Under the pieces are notes generated by a model. The model was given only the letters and a program-made list of their open reading frames with translations, did not search any database and was not told the origin of the DNA. This document shows, in pieces, positions 7,905 to 17,298 of a DNA stretch of 64,000 nt; position 1 is the stretch's first letter, and every line of letters begins with the position of its first letter. Source of the stretch: Pseudopontixanthobacter vadosimaris. Lineage in GTDB: Bacteria > Pseudomonadota > Alphaproteobacteria > Sphingomonadales > Sphingomonadaceae. A program made the translations under genes and the position numbers. The stretch lies in NCBI RefSeq assembly GCF_012979275.1, contig NZ_JABASZ010000040.1:85904-149903 (forward strand), in the 5' to 3' direction.

Positions 7905-9022
7905 GATCCAACCCTTTGCGCGACGTCGCGTTGCAGGTTCCGCCAGAACAGCGGAACGTCATAGACATGATAATTGTTGCCGGGCAGCACTGCGGCACCC
8001 ATCTCTGGCGGCGGTCCGATCAGCAGCAGGCCGCGGTCATCACAGCGCGCGGGGACATAGCGCGGCACCAGTTCCCCGTCGGTCAGGTCCGTGTCCGGAA
8101 CCAGGCTGCCGAGATTGGCCGAGGCGGGCGCTGTGCCATTGGCCGTTCCGCTGATCGGATTGGTGCAGACGATGCCGCTGTCTCCTCGCAGCTCTCCGTC
8201 CAGCCCGCGAGATTCGCTGTAGGTTTCGATGAGGGCCGAAGGATCCGCCGGTTCGGCGTAGCTGGACCAGCTGGCAATGCAATTCGCCTGTCCCGCCGTC
8301 GCGCAGGCCGGCAGGCCGAGTGCGGGCAGATCATGCGCGACCGAAATCGGCCAGCCGACCAGATAGGCGGCGGCGATCCGGTCTTCCAGCGCGGTCCCGG
8401 CGATCCTGCGCTGAAGCAGGCTCATCAGATGCAGCGCCCCCTGACTGTGGCCGGCGAGCACGATCGGCATGTCGGGCCCGATGCTGTCGACGAAAAAGGC
8501 GAAGGCCTGCGCGACATCTTCATAGGCAGTGTCGATCGCAGCCTCGGAATCGGGCGAATCGGTCAGGAATGCGCCGAAGGTCGCCTGCCTGTATCTCGGC
8601 GCCCAAATCTCGCTCGCCTGGTTGAACGGACTGGCCATGCCGCGAACGTAGACTTCGGCGATGCGTGCCGATTGTGCATCCTCCAGCGCCGCATTCCAGC
8701 TGGTGCGTTCGAGAAAACTGGTCGGATGGACGAAAAAGACCACAAATTCCGGATTGTTCTCGTCTGCCGTCGGCACGTCGCGCGCTTCGCCGCGTGTCGC
8801 GGGCTGCCAGCGTGCAGGATCGTCGAGACCGATGCCCGGGCGCGAGATCCACATATCGGTCGACCGATAGGCGTTGTCGGCCAATCGCTCCTGCTCGACG
8901 AAGCCGTCGCCGGGGACGAAGGCCATCTTCTGAAGCTCCTTGCCCCAAATGGCGAGGGCGAAGGCGCCTGCTATGGCAAGGACGATCAGGCCCGCGATGA
9001 CATAAAGGAACTTGCGCGCCAT
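7883..9022 (-). CDS. DUF3089 alpha/beta hydrolase, membrane-anchored
   Basis: The ATG at 9022 (MARKFLYVIAG) gives about 379 residues and a clean N-terminal hydrophobic helix (residues 4-24: FLYVIAGLIVLAIAGAFALA). An ATG at 9049 would add nine charged residues. FVVFFVHPTSF and PIVLAGHSQGALHLMSLL (Ser nucleophile in GHSQG) are the DUF3089 signature, and PGNNYHVYDVPLFWRNL near the end supplies the catalytic His region. Probably a lipase/esterase-like enzyme facing the periplasm through a signal anchor. It sits between the AI-2E-family permease (1 bp gap) and ruvX (22 bp overlap). Confidence 0.87.
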   Translation of the reverse strand: MARKFLYVIAGLIVLAIAGAFALAIWGKELQKMAFVPGDGFVEQERLADNAYRSTDMWISRPGIGLDDPARWQPATRGEARDVPTADENNPEFVVFFVHPTSFLERTSWNAALEDAQSARIAEVYVRGMASPFNQASEIWAPRYRQATFGAFLTDSPDSEAAIDTAYEDVAQAFAFFVDSIGPDMPIVLAGHSQGALHLMSLLQRRIAGTALEDRIAAAYLVGWPISVAHDLPALGLPACATAGQANCIASWSSYAEPADPSALIETYSESRGLDGELRGDSGIVCTNPISGTANGTAPASANLGSLVPDTDLTDGELVPRYVPARCDDRGLLLIGPPPEMGAAVLPGNNYHVYDVPLFWRNLQRDVAQRVGSWTKQPR

Positions 9023-9023
9023 C

Positions 9024-10184
9024 CTATCGGCTTCCCAACGTGGTCGCATTCGCCGCGGCGGGGTCAGGTGCGCCGGTAGTATCGATCGATTCGTCTTCCT
9101 TGCTGTTCAGTTCCGCGCGTCTTTCCAGCGCGACCTTGATCATGGCCAGCAGCGGGTCGGCAAGGAACAGGCCGATCAGCCCGAACAGGACGCCCATGAT
9201 CAGCTGCATGGCAAGCACGAGGCCCGGCGCCAGGTCGACCGTCTTGCGCGCGATCATCGGCACGAGGATATAACCGTCGATCGTCTGAACGAGAAAATAC
9301 ACGAAGATAGTGAACAGGCCCATGTCGACGCCGCCGGAGAATCCCACGGTCACCATCAGCAATCCGGATACGATCGCGCCGACATTGGGGACAAAGGCGA
9401 GCAGCCCGGTAATGATGCCCAGCAATGCAGCCATCGGTACGCCATACCAGGCGAGCAGCGCCCAGGTGAAGATGCCTTCGACCAGCATGCCAAGCAACCG
9501 CCCGGCCATCAGCCGCCGCATGGTCGCGGCCATCCGGCTGGCGGTGATGTAGAAGTTCTCGCGCTGGGCGCTGGGGATCAGCCAGGCGAAGCCGCGTTCG
9601 TAAAGATCGGGTTCGAGCGCCATGTAGATGCCGATGATCAGGATCAGCAGCATGGTGGCAAAACCGCCGAACAGGCCGCCGATCACGCGCGTTACCGTTC
9701 CGACGCCGCTCGCCATCTGCTCCAGCATGGTCCGCACGATGTCGGGTCCGATATCGAAGCCACGGCCCTGTAGATAGGCGATCAGATCAAGTAACTGCCG
9801 GTTTATTATTTGTGGAAATTGTGCCGCTTCCTGCGAAACCCGGGTGCCTCCATACCAGAACAGCCATACGAAGAAGGCGCCGGTCAGCAGCAGGACGATG
9901 CCAATGCGTATCGTGCGTGAGATCGGTACAGCCCTGCCGAGCAGGCGCGCCCCGCCATCCACCATGGCGGCGAATACGAAGGCACCGAAAATCACGAGCA
10001 GCGATTGCGAAATCCAGATGCAGAGGATGATGAGGCCGATCACGCTGGCCCAGACCAGCGCGCGCTTCGCCTCCTGCTGCAATTGCGGGTTGCTGATGCG
10101 GGTCGGGCTGGCCCCGGTGGGCCGTTCGGAGGGGATGTAATCATTCCCTTCCAACCCGACCGAACTGCGGCCGTCTTCGCTCAA
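9024..10184 (-). CDS. AI-2E family transporter (PerM-like permease)
   Basis: The 386-residue protein has about 7-8 membrane helices: LVWASVIGLIILCIWIS, LLVIFGAFVFAAMVDG, IRIGIVLLLTGAFFVWLF, and a C-terminal block containing GVPMAALLGIITGLLAFVPNVG (the family's 'a...gl..fiP.iG' signature) and FVYFLVQTIDGYILVPMIARKTVDLAP. These are hallmarks of the AI-2E/PerM (PF01594) family, whose members include Na+/H+ antiporters and autoinducer exporters. The start is a TTG preceded by GGGGAAA and overlaps the stop of a tiny upstream ORF (TTGA), so translation may be coupled to it. Confidence 0.9.
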   Translation of the reverse strand: MSEDGRSSVGLEGNDYIPSERPTGASPTRISNPQLQQEAKRALVWASVIGLIILCIWISQSLLVIFGAFVFAAMVDGGARLLGRAVPISRTIRIGIVLLLTGAFFVWLFWYGGTRVSQEAAQFPQIINRQLLDLIAYLQGRGFDIGPDIVRTMLEQMASGVGTVTRVIGGLFGGFATMLLILIIGIYMALEPDLYERGFAWLIPSAQRENFYITASRMAATMRRLMAGRLLGMLVEGIFTWALLAWYGVPMAALLGIITGLLAFVPNVGAIVSGLLMVTVGFSGGVDMGLFTIFVYFLVQTIDGYILVPMIARKTVDLAPGLVLAMQLIMGVLFGLIGLFLADPLLAMIKVALERRAELNSKEDESIDTTGAPDPAAANATTLGSR

Positions 10185-10258
10185 GATGTTTCCCCTGTCA
10201 GCCGCATGCGGAGCAGCCGCATCGCATTGCCGATACGCTGCCGATCATCATTCGCCAT
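10181..10258 (-). CDS. possible 25-aa ORF between lepB and the AI-2E-family gene
   Basis: An ATG inside the end of lepB (start 10258) opens 25 codons, [20 protein letters not shown] and a short tail, ending in TGA overlapping the TTG start of the downstream permease. The overlap at both ends suggests it could relay ribosomes to the weak TTG start. No homology is recognised, and chance cannot be excluded in GC-rich DNA. Confidence 0.25.
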   Translation of the reverse strand: MANDDRQRIGNAMRLLRMRLTGETS

Positions 10259-11246
10259 TCGCCGCCTGCGCGACCCCTTCGTCTTGCGAGGGTTCGATCG
10301 CACTCGCGGCGAGGGCAGGGCGCAGTGTGGTCCAGGCCCGTCCTTCACGCAAGGACGTAAACCAGGTGACCGGATTCCACCCGGTGCTGCCATCGAGCGA
10401 AAAGGTGATGAATTCCGCGCGGCCGCCGACATTTTCCAGCGGAACCGGGCCGCCAAGACCGCTCTCCCACGCCTCGGCACGGCTGTCGGCGGATTCGTCG
10501 CGATTGTCGCCCATCAGGAAGACGTGCCCTGCGGGTATGGCGATTTCTGCCATGTTGTCGAGCGCCTGCGTCCGGTGGTCCACGATCAGATAGGTCGCGC
10601 CGTTCGGCATGATTTCGCGATAGGTGGGCAGTTCGCAAACCGCCGCACCCGAAGCCAGGAGGCGCTTTGCGCCGGGGTAGACATCGGCAAGGCAGGGCGC
10701 GTTTGCATCGACGGGGATGTCGATGGAGGGTTCTACCAATTGCGGAACCGGCGTTCCGTTCAGCACGATCTGGCCGTTCACCACGGCGATCCGGTCGCCC
10801 GGCAAGCCGACGACGCGCTTGATGTAATCCTCGTCACGCCCGGGCGGCACGGCGATGACGATATCGCCATATTCCGGATTCGCGGGAAACAGCCGGGCGT
10901 CGCTTCTCGGCAGGACATGAAAACTCGCGCTGACCCACGACCAGCCATAAGGATATTTGCTGACCACCAGACGGTCGCCGACCAGCAGATTGGGCACCAT
11001 CGACTGGCTGGGGATGTAAAAAGGCTTCGCCACCAGGCTGTGGAAGCCCAGCACGGCCAGGATCATCAGCAGAAGACCGCGCAATTCCGCGCCCCAGTTT
11101 ACATCGCCCCCGCTATCTTCCGACCTGCCGCTGACGGGCCGCCCGGCTCCTTCGCGCGCGATCTCCCGTCGCTCGCCAGGGGGCGATTGCGGCGAAAGCG
11201 ATGCCGTGCGCGGAAGAGCGGGATCAGTCAGTGTGGGAGAGGGCAT
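10248..11246 (-). CDS. lepB: signal peptidase I
   Basis: Type I signal peptidase of 332 residues. After a Pro/Arg-rich 50-residue cytoplasmic N-terminus comes a membrane helix ([19 protein letters not shown]), then box [17 protein letters not shown] with catalytic Ser82, box C, and box [12 protein letters not shown] with catalytic Lys143. [16 protein letters not shown] is box E. It removes Sec/Tat signal peptides at the periplasmic face. The long N-terminus overlaps acpS by 23 bp; a shorter start further in is possible. In many alphaproteobacteria rnc and era follow lepB, but here a permease gene does. Confidence 0.95.
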   Translation of the reverse strand: MPSPTLTDPALPRTASLSPQSPPGERREIAREGAGRPVSGRSEDSGGDVNWGAELRGLLLMILAVLGFHSLVAKPFYIPSQSMVPNLLVGDRLVVSKYPYGWSWVSASFHVLPRSDARLFPANPEYGDIVIAVPPGRDEDYIKRVVGLPGDRIAVVNGQIVLNGTPVPQLVEPSIDIPVDANAPCLADVYPGAKRLLASGAAVCELPTYREIMPNGATYLIVDHRTQALDNMAEIAIPAGHVFLMGDNRDESADSRAEAWESGLGGPVPLENVGGRAEFITFSLDGSTGWNPVTWFTSLREGRAWTTLRPALAASAIEPSQDEGVAQAANGE

Positions 11247-11649
11247 CGGTCAGGGGTACTGCTTCCAGGATCACGAAGGCCTGCGCCCATGGGTGATCGT
11301 CCGTGAGGGTAAGATGAATGGCGATGCTGAAGCCCGCAGGCGTCAGTTCTCCCAGCCGGGCGGCGGCACCGCCCGACAGCGCGAGCGTCGGCGCGCCCGA
11401 AGGGGCGTTGATCACACCGATGTCCCTCATGAACACGCCGCGTCTGAATCCGGTTCCGACAGCCTTGGAAAATGCCTCCTTGGCGGCGAAGCGTTTGGCA
11501 TAGGTGCCGGCGATGGTGAAGGGCCGCCGCCGTGCGCGGGCGCGTTCCGTGGCCGTGAACACCCGGTTCTCGAACCGTTCTCCGAACCGGTCGAGAGAGT
11601 TCTGAATTCGTTCGATATTACAGAGGTCGGAGCCCAGGCCGATAATCAT
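11224..11649 (-). CDS. acpS: holo-[acyl-carrier-protein] synthase
   Basis: A 141-residue phosphopantetheinyl transferase. [15 protein letters not shown] contains the Mg-binding Asp8, and [19 protein letters not shown] is the second conserved block with the Glu and Lys of the active site. It transfers 4'-phosphopantetheine from CoA to the serine of acyl carrier protein. Genomic order pyrE-pdxJ-acpS-lepB is a familiar alphaproteobacterial cluster. It lies 27 bp downstream of pdxJ and overlaps lepB. Confidence 0.95.
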   Translation of the reverse strand: MIIGLGSDLCNIERIQNSLDRFGERFENRVFTATERARARRRPFTIAGTYAKRFAAKEAFSKAVGTGFRRGVFMRDIGVINAPSGAPTLALSGGAAARLGELTPAGFSIAIHLTLTDDHPWAQAFVILEAVPLTDALSHTD

Positions 11650-11676
11650 CGCGTGGTCTTCATCGAATTTCGGCCA

Positions 11677-12426
11677 TCAGGAATTGTCCATCAATTCGCG
11701 CATCCGCAGCACCGCCGGGGCAAGGCCGACGAACACGGCCTCGCCAATCAGGTAATGCCCGATATTGAGCTCCGCCAGTTGCGGTATGGCGGCAATCGCC
11801 TGGACATTGTCATAGGTGAGGCCGTGGCCCGCATGCGGTTCGATGCCGTTTTTTGCCGCCAGGGCCGCCATGTCGGCAATCCGGCGCAGCTCGGCGCCTC
11901 GTGTCTCGCCACTCGCATTCGCATATTCGCCGGTGTGGAATTCCACCACCGGCACGCCCATGCGGATCGCCGCTTCCAGCTGCCGGGGGTCCGGCGCAAT
12001 GAACAGGCTGACGCGGATGCCGTGGTCCTTCAGCTTCCAGACCAGCGGTGAGAGCTGATTGTGCAGCCCCGCCGCGTCCAGACCGCCTTCTGTCGTCCGC
12101 TCCTCGCGCTTTTCGGGAACGATACAGGCGGCATGAGGGCGATGGCGCAAGGCGATCTCCAGCATTTCCGGGGTCGCAGCCATTTCAAGGTTCAGCGGCA
12201 GATCGGTTGCGGCCTGGATACGCTTCAGATCGTCGTCACGGATGTGCCGCCGGTCCTCGCGCAGATGGGCGGTAATCCCGTCGCCGCCGCATTCCGCGAC
12301 GATCTGCGCTGCCCGCACCGGGTCGGGGTGATCGCCGCCGCGCGCATTCCTGATCGTCGCGACATGATCGATATTGACCCCGAGGCGCAGCTTGCGCTCC
12401 CGTTCGCCGGATGAGTGAGAGGCCAC
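11677..12426 (-). CDS. pdxJ: pyridoxine 5'-phosphate synthase
   Basis: The 249-residue TIM-barrel enzyme starts [12 protein letters not shown] and continues into [19 protein letters not shown], the phosphate/glycine-rich signature of Pdx[17 protein letters not shown] and [12 protein letters not shown] are also characteristic, as is the C-terminal [17 protein letters not shown]. PdxJ condenses 1-deoxy-D-xylulose 5-phosphate with 3-amino-2-oxopropyl phosphate to give pyridoxine 5'-phosphate in the DXP-dependent B6 pathway. Only 2 bp separate it from pyrE. Confidence 0.96.
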   Translation of the reverse strand: MASHSSGERERKLRLGVNIDHVATIRNARGGDHPDPVRAAQIVAECGGDGITAHLREDRRHIRDDDLKRIQAATDLPLNLEMAATPEMLEIALRHRPHAACIVPEKREERTTEGGLDAAGLHNQLSPLVWKLKDHGIRVSLFIAPDPRQLEAAIRMGVPVVEFHTGEYANASGETRGAELRRIADMAALAAKNGIEPHAGHGLTYDNVQAIAAIPQLAELNIGHYLIGEAVFVGLAPAVLRMRELMDNS

Positions 12427-12428
12427 CG

Positions 12429-13010
12429 TCAGTTCCTGCGGCTGCCGGGCTTCGTCACGGGAATTCGCGCCAGTTCGGCCGGAACGTCTTCTGGCGCATA
12501 GGTCGGGAAATTGATGGCCACGAGCGGGATGAAGGGCACCGGCAGTTCGGCCTCGCCCAGAGTGCGGTCGACCAGCGCGGCGAGGGCGAGGACTTCCCCG
12601 CCATCCTTTTCAACCGCGGCGATCGCTTCGCGCGACGATAATCCGGTGGTCACCACATCCTCGACCAGCAGCACCTTCTCGCCCGGTTCGATTCGGAAGC
12701 CGCGGCGCAGTTCGAAAGTGCCGGTCGGGCGTTCGAGGAAGATTGCCTCCTTGCCGAGCGTCCGGCCCAGTTCATGCCCGATGATGATGCCGCCCATGGC
12801 GGGAGAGACGACCCTGTCGATCTCCGCACGCAATTCGCGCGGCAGCTTCTGCGCCAGAGCGAGCGCCAGGCGGCCCGCGCGGTCCGGGTCCATCAGCACG
12901 CGGGCGCATTGCAGGTAATTCGCGCTGTGCCGCCCTGAAGACAGGATGAAATGGCCCGAGAGCAGCGCTTCGCTCGCGCGGAATTCTGCCAATACGGTGT
13001 CTTCGGTCAT
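12429..13010 (-). CDS. pyrE: orotate phosphoribosyltransferase
   Basis: The ATG at 13010 ([10 protein letters not shown]) gives 193 residues, the normal PyrE length; the open frame runs much further upstream but only as an antisense shadow of cta[17 protein letters not shown] is the N-terminal orotate-binding part, [15 protein letters not shown] the flexible loop region, and [18 protein letters not shown] the 13-residue PRPP motif. It forms OMP from orotate and PRPP in pyrimidine synthesis. First gene of the leftward pyrE-pdxJ-acpS-lepB cluster and divergent from the cox operon. Confidence 0.95.
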   Translation of the reverse strand: MTEDTVLAEFRASEALLSGHFILSSGRHSANYLQCARVLMDPDRAGRLALALAQKLPRELRAEIDRVVSPAMGGIIIGHELGRTLGKEAIFLERPTGTFELRRGFRIEPGEKVLLVEDVVTTGLSSREAIAAVEKDGGEVLALAALVDRTLGEAELPVPFIPLVAINFPTYAPEDVPAELARIPVTKPGSRRN

Positions 13011-13123
13011 GCTCTCGTCCTTCGTCTCGGCTCGTTCGCGCCAGCTTGGCATCGGCGACGGTACGGCAAGCTGTATTCCGCAGTGACGCGCCGCCGGCTG
13101 GCGAAAAATGTCCCTAGAAGCGC

Positions 13124-13152
13124 TTGAGGCGAGGGGCAAGCTTGCGTATAGG
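13124..13152 (+). promoter_or_regulatory. candidate sigma70-type promoter upstream of ctaC
   Basis: TTGAGG (13124-13129) and TATAGG (13147-13152) are separated by 17 bases, each matching four of six consensus bases. They lie 123 bp before the chosen ctaC start in the pyrE-ctaC divergent intergenic region (13011-13274), which otherwise holds no gene. Confidence 0.4.
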
Positions 13153-13274
13153 CGCTCCAAACAGGGTCTGCACGCGGAGCCTGACCGGCCGTGCCAGCAT
13201 GGCTCGATGCCCAAGAAATACGGTCCGAAAACGGGCCGACGTGAATGGCCTGTAAACGGAAAGTGTCCGACCCG

Positions 13275-14399
13275 ATGAATTCTGGTGAGATCACCCGCCC
13301 CATGTTGCGCAATCTGCTGACCGCCATGTCTGCCATGTTGCTGGCTCTTGCGATTGCCCTGGCGCCGCAGCTTGCGGTGGCTCAGGCCGCTACGGTCCCC
13401 TCTGCGGCAGACGTGCCGGTCGCACCGGCGGAAAATCCGCAGGCGGAAGTCGCTCCAGGACAGGTGGACCCGGCCGACGCGGCGGATGGCTCCACGGTCG
13501 AAGCTGCGCCGGGCAGCGATGCCTATACACCCCTCGACCCCAGCTGGATCAAGGGCGCGCCGGAAAGCGGCGCCATAGGTTTTCAGGATCAATACACGCC
13601 GGATGGTGAATATGCGAACTGGATGCACAACGCAATTCTGCTGCCCCTCATCACGGTGGTCTGCCTGTTCGTTCTCGGCCTGCTTCTCTGGGTCGTGACC
13701 CGCTATCGCCGCAAGGCCAATCCGGTCCCGTCCAAGACAAGCCACAATACGCTGATCGAGGTTGTCTGGACGCTCGTGCCGGTGCTCATCCTGGTGGCGA
13801 TCGCGGTGCCCTCCATCACGCTTCTCGCCCGCCAGTACGAACCGCCTGCCGAAGACGCGGTGACCATCAAGGCAACCGGCTATCAATGGTACTGGGGCTT
13901 CACCTATCCCGATAATGGCGGCTTCGAAGTCATCTCCAACATGCTTGATAAAAGCGATGCGATCGCCCGGGGAGAGCCGGCGCAGGCTGCCGTGGATAAT
14001 CGCATGGTAGTCCCGGCCGGTGAATGGCTGCGGATCCAGACGACCGGGGCCGACGTGATCCATTCCTTCGGCGTGCCGTCGCTCTGGTTCAAGCTTGACG
14101 CGGTGCCTGGCCGCCTGAACGAGCGGCGCTTGTTCATCAACGAGCCCGGCATATATTACGGCCAGTGTTTCGAATTGTGCGGTGCGCGTCATGCTTATAT
14201 GCCGCTGGTGGTCGAGGCTTTGCCGCGTCCGCAATGGGAAGCGTGGGTGCGTTCGCAAGGCGGGACGGTGGGCGGCGAGGAAGAAGCCGCACCGGAACTC
14301 GCGCCGCTGCAGGAGCCCGAAAGCTCGCTGCCCGGCGCACCGGGGGCAGGCGCTCCGCCGACCGAGGACACCGCGCCCTCGCGCCCGACGACGATGTAA
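13275..14399 (+). CDS. ctaC: cytochrome c oxidase subunit II
   Basis: Starting at 13275 gives 374 residues; ATGs at 13245 and 13302 are alternatives. An N-terminal hydrophobic stretch (LLALAIALAPQLAVAQAA) looks like a cleavable signal peptide. Two membrane helices (LLPLITVVCLFVLGLLLWVV and VWTLVPVLILVAIAVPS) are followed by a periplasmic cupredoxin domain. The CuA centre is intact: CFELCGARHAYM gives Cys298, Glu300, Cys302, His306 and Met309, and IHSFGVPSLWFK supplies the other His. CuA accepts electrons from cytochrome c. An unusual Ala/Pro/Glu-rich linker sits on both ends of the mature domain. First gene of the cta operon. Confidence 0.96.
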   Translation: MNSGEITRPMLRNLLTAMSAMLLALAIALAPQLAVAQAATVPSAADVPVAPAENPQAEVAPGQVDPADAADGSTVEAAPGSDAYTPLDPSWIKGAPESGAIGFQDQYTPDGEYANWMHNAILLPLITVVCLFVLGLLLWVVTRYRRKANPVPSKTSHNTLIEVVWTLVPVLILVAIAVPSITLLARQYEPPAEDAVTIKATGYQWYWGFTYPDNGGFEVISNMLDKSDAIARGEPAQAAVDNRMVVPAGEWLRIQTTGADVIHSFGVPSLWFKLDAVPGRLNERRLFINEPGIYYGQCFELCGARHAYMPLVVEALPRPQWEAWVRSQGGTVGGEEEAAPELAPLQEPESSLPGAPGAGAPPTEDTAPSRPTTM

Positions 14400-14432
14400 C
14401 GATTTACGCTAGAAGCAGGTCAGAGACAGAAA

Positions 14433-16160
14433 ATGGCTACCACCGCCGATAATTTCCAGGCTCACAGCGATCATCATGACGCTTCGCACGATGCCGATCA
14501 CAAGCCGGGCTTCTTTGCGCGCTGGTTCATGTCGACGAACCACAAGGATATCGGCACGCTTTACCTGATCTTCGCGATCTGCGCCGGCATCATCGGTGGC
14601 GCTATCTCGGGGATCATGCGTGCCGAACTGCACGAACCCGGCATCCAGTTTCTCGGCTTCTGGGTTAACCTGCTCGGCGGCGAAGCGTCCTTCGACGTCA
14701 ATCTGCACATGTGGAATGTGCTGATTACGGCGCATGGCCTGATCATGGTGTTCTTCATGGTCATGCCCGCCATGATCGGCGGGTTCGGCAACTGGTTCGT
14801 TCCGTTGATGATCGGCGCGCCCGACATGGCGTTCCCCAGGATGAACAATATTTCGTTCTGGCTGACCGTGGCCGGCTTCCTTTCGCTGATGTTCTCGATG
14901 TTCGTGCCGGGCGGTACCGGCCTCGGTGCGGGTACGGGCTGGACCGTCTATGCGCCCCTTTCGACCAGCGGGTCGCAGGGGCCGGCAGTCGACTTCTCCA
15001 TCTTCGCGCTGCATCTCGCCGGGATCGCCTCGATCCTCGGTGCCATCAACTTCATCACGACCATCTTCAACATGCGCGCGCCGGGAATGACCCTGCACAA
15101 GATGCCGCTGTTCGTCTGGTCGGTTCTGGTTACCGCATTCCTTCTGTTGCTCGCACTGCCGGTCCTTGCGGCGGCGATCACGATGCTGATTACCGACCGT
15201 AATTTCGGCACGACCTTCTTCGATGCGGCCGGCGGCGGCGACCCGGTTCTCTACCAGCATCTGTTCTGGTTCTTCGGCCACCCCGAAGTCTACATCATGA
15301 TCCTGCCCGGTTTCGGCATGGTCAGCCAGATTGTCGCGACCTTCAGCCGCAAGCCCGTTTTCGGGTATCTCGGCATGGCCTATGCCATGGTCGCGATCGG
15401 CGTAGTCGGCTTCGTCGTCTGGGCGCACCACATGTATACCGTGGGTCTGGACGTGAATACCAAGATGTATTTCACGGCGGCCACGATGGTGATCGCGGTG
15501 CCGACCGGCGTGAAGATCTTCAGCTGGATCGCCACAATGTGGGGCGGCAGCCTGACCTTCAAGAGCCCGATGGTATGGGCGCTGGGCTTCATCTTCCTGT
15601 TTACCGTGGGCGGCGTCACCGGCGTGGTGCTGGCGAATGGCGGCATCGACGACAATCTGCACGACACCTATTACGTGGTGGCTCATTTCCATTACGTTCT
15701 GTCGATGGGTGCAGTGTTCTCGCTGTTCGCGGGCTTCTATTACTGGTTCCCCAAGATGAGCGGCCGCTGGCATAGCGAATTGCTTTCGCACATCCATTTC
15801 TGGTTGTTCTTCATCGGCGTGAACATCATCTTCTTCCCGCAGCATTTCCTCGGGATGCAGGGGATGCCGCGCCGCTATCCCGATTACACCCCGGCCTTCC
15901 AGTATTGGAACGAGATCTCCTCGCTCGGCTATTATGTCATGGCGGCCAGCATGGGTGTGTTCTTCGTGAACCTCGTTTACGCGTTCACAGCTGGCAAGAG
16001 GGCTGCGCCCAATTACTGGGGTGAAGGTGCGACCACGCTGGAATGGAGCCTGTCCAGCCCGCCGCCCTATCACCAGTTCGAGACGCTGCCGGTGATCGAG
16101 GACGATCATGACTATCACAATCACCTGCCCCGCGCCGGCGACCGGCCGGCCACCGTCTGA
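14433..16160 (+). CDS. ctaD: cytochrome c oxidase subunit I (aa3-type)
   Basis: The 575-residue, 12-helix catalytic subunit. [12 protein letters not shown] is the typical first-helix signature, [19 protein letters not shown] holds the low-spin haem a His, [17 protein letters not shown] contains the CuB His with the cross-linked Tyr (and the Glu of the D/K-channel region), and [13 protein letters not shown] carries the last two haem ligands. It reduces O2 to water and pumps protons. It follows ctaC by 33 bp and precedes ctaB across a hairpin-bearing spacer. Confidence 0.97.
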   Translation: MATTADNFQAHSDHHDASHDADHKPGFFARWFMSTNHKDIGTLYLIFAICAGIIGGAISGIMRAELHEPGIQFLGFWVNLLGGEASFDVNLHMWNVLITAHGLIMVFFMVMPAMIGGFGNWFVPLMIGAPDMAFPRMNNISFWLTVAGFLSLMFSMFVPGGTGLGAGTGWTVYAPLSTSGSQGPAVDFSIFALHLAGIASILGAINFITTIFNMRAPGMTLHKMPLFVWSVLVTAFLLLLALPVLAAAITMLITDRNFGTTFFDAAGGGDPVLYQHLFWFFGHPEVYIMILPGFGMVSQIVATFSRKPVFGYLGMAYAMVAIGVVGFVVWAHHMYTVGLDVNTKMYFTAATMVIAVPTGVKIFSWIATMWGGSLTFKSPMVWALGFIFLFTVGGVTGVVLANGGIDDNLHDTYYVVAHFHYVLSMGAVFSLFAGFYYWFPKMSGRWHSELLSHIHFWLFFIGVNIIFFPQHFLGMQGMPRRYPDYTPAFQYWNEISSLGYYVMAASMGVFFVNLVYAFTAGKRAAPNYWGEGATTLEWSLSSPPPYHQFETLPVIEDDHDYHNHLPRAGDRPATV

Positions 16161-16193
16161 GGTCATCCTGCCCGGCTGCGGCTAGGATTATGC

Positions 16194-16230
16194 AAGGGGA
16201 GGGTAAGCCGGTCCGGCCTATCCTCCCCTT
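16194..16230 (+). terminator. stable hairpin between ctaD and ctaB
   Basis: AAGGGGAGGGTA (16194-16205) pairs with TATCCTCCCCTT (16219-16230), with one G-U pair, and the loop contains a further GCCGG/CCGGC inverted repeat. There is no T-tract, so it may be an mRNA-stabilising or attenuating structure rather than a full terminator, placed between the two structural subunit genes and the assembly genes. Confidence 0.5.
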
Positions 16231-16260
16231 GTCGAAAGGAACAAGCACAAGCGTCCTGCC

Positions 16261-17172
16261 ATGAGCGTGCTCGCCCAAACCCTGCCTGCGGACTGGCGCG
16301 ACTTCTTCGCCTTGACGAAGCCGCGCGTGATGACGCTGGTCATCTTCACCGGGTTGTGCGGCCTGCTGGCTGCACCTGGATCGATCCACCCGGTGCTGGG
16401 TTTTACCGCCATCCTGTGCATCGCGTTGGGCGCTGGGGGTGCTGCGGCGCTTAATCAGTGGTGGGAATCCGATATCGATGCCGGGATGAAGCGCACGGCA
16501 CACCGGCCCATTCCCGCGGGACGACTGGCACGGATCGATGCCCGCGATTTCGGGATTGCCCTGTCCGCCGCCTCGGTTGGGATCATGGGCGTGGCGATCC
16601 ACTGGCTGGCGGCCGTCATCCTCGCGATCTCGATCGTCTATTATGCGGTCATCTATACGATATGGCTGAAGCCCCGCACGCCGCAGAACATCGTGATCGG
16701 CGGGGGCGCGGGCGCCTTTCCGCCACTTATCGGCTGGATTGCCGTCACCGGCGAAATCACTGCCATGCCGGTTTTGCTGTTCGCAATCATCTTCTTCTGG
16801 ACGCCGCCGCATTTCTGGGCGCTGGCGCTGTTCGTGCAGTCCGATTATGCGAAGGTCGGCATTCCCATGATGCCCGTCGTCCGGGGAGAAAAGTCTACTC
16901 GTCTTCAGATCATCGTCTATGCCGCCCTTCTTCTGCCGCTGGCTGCCACGCCGTGGTTCATCGGCGGCACTGGCGCGATCTACGGCATCGCGGCCCTGGC
17001 TTTGTCAGCCGCTTTCCTGATGCTGTCCGTGCCGGTCGCCTTCCGAACATCGGCACCCGATGATCCTATGAAGCCGGAGAAACGCCTTTTTGCATTCAGC
17101 ATCATCTATCTTTTTGCGCTGTTCGGCATCCTGGTTGCGGATCGTGTCATTTACGGGCAGGGTTATCTGTAA
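16261..17172 (+). CDS. ctaB: protoheme IX farnesyltransferase (heme o synthase)
   Basis: A 303-residue UbiA-superfamily membrane enzyme. [18 protein letters not shown] is the first signature segment, [20 protein letters not shown] the Asp-rich prenyl-diphosphate motif with the downstream Arg-Pro, and [14 protein letters not shown] the second. About eight to nine helices are visible. It farnesylates haem b to haem o, the precursor of haem a for the adjacent oxidase. The stop TAA shares its last base with the ATG of the small gene that follows. Confidence 0.95.
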   Translation: MSVLAQTLPADWRDFFALTKPRVMTLVIFTGLCGLLAAPGSIHPVLGFTAILCIALGAGGAAALNQWWESDIDAGMKRTAHRPIPAGRLARIDARDFGIALSAASVGIMGVAIHWLAAVILAISIVYYAVIYTIWLKPRTPQNIVIGGGAGAFPPLIGWIAVTGEITAMPVLLFAIIFFWTPPHFWALALFVQSDYAKVGIPMMPVVRGEKSTRLQIIVYAALLLPLAATPWFIGGTGAIYGIAALALSAAFLMLSVPVAFRTSAPDDPMKPEKRLFAFSIIYLFALFGILVADRVIYGQGYL

Positions 17173-17297
17173 TGACGCCGGAAGATGAAACCGAACTGAA
17201 GCGCCGCCGCACCAGCCGCAATTATGCGCTTGGCGGGTTGCTCGTGTTCTTTGTCATTCTGTTCTACGCGATCACGATCGTGCGGATCGGAGAGTGA
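17172..17297 (+). CDS. 41-aa CoxF-like single-helix membrane protein
   Basis: An ATG overlapping the ctaB stop (TAATG) opens 41 codons ending TGA at 17295-17297, one base before the ctaG start. The product begins with the charged segment [19 protein letters not shown], has one hydrophobic helix (LGGLLVFFVILFYAITIV) and ends RIGE. Size, position between ctaB and ctaG, and the K/R-rich then hydrophobic layout match the small CoxF/cytochrome oxidase assembly protein of alphaproteobacterial cta operons. Orientation is probably cytoplasmic N-terminus. Too short for most gene callers' default thresholds. Confidence 0.82.
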   Translation: MTPEDETELKRRRTSRNYALGGLLVFFVILFYAITIVRIGE

Positions 17298-17298
17298 G

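Noticed and set aside
7916..9079. 387-codon plus-strand ORF opposite the DUF3089 gene
   Set aside because: Antisense shadow of a recognisable hydrolase with a signal anchor.
12429..14258. Long 609-residue version of PyrE
   Set aside because: Everything before residue ~416 is antisense to ctaC; PyrE proper starts at 13010.
14409..16166. 585-codon minus-strand ORF opposite ctaD
   Set aside because: Antisense of a strongly conserved gene; His/Asp/Arg-rich translation without homology, typical shadow frame.
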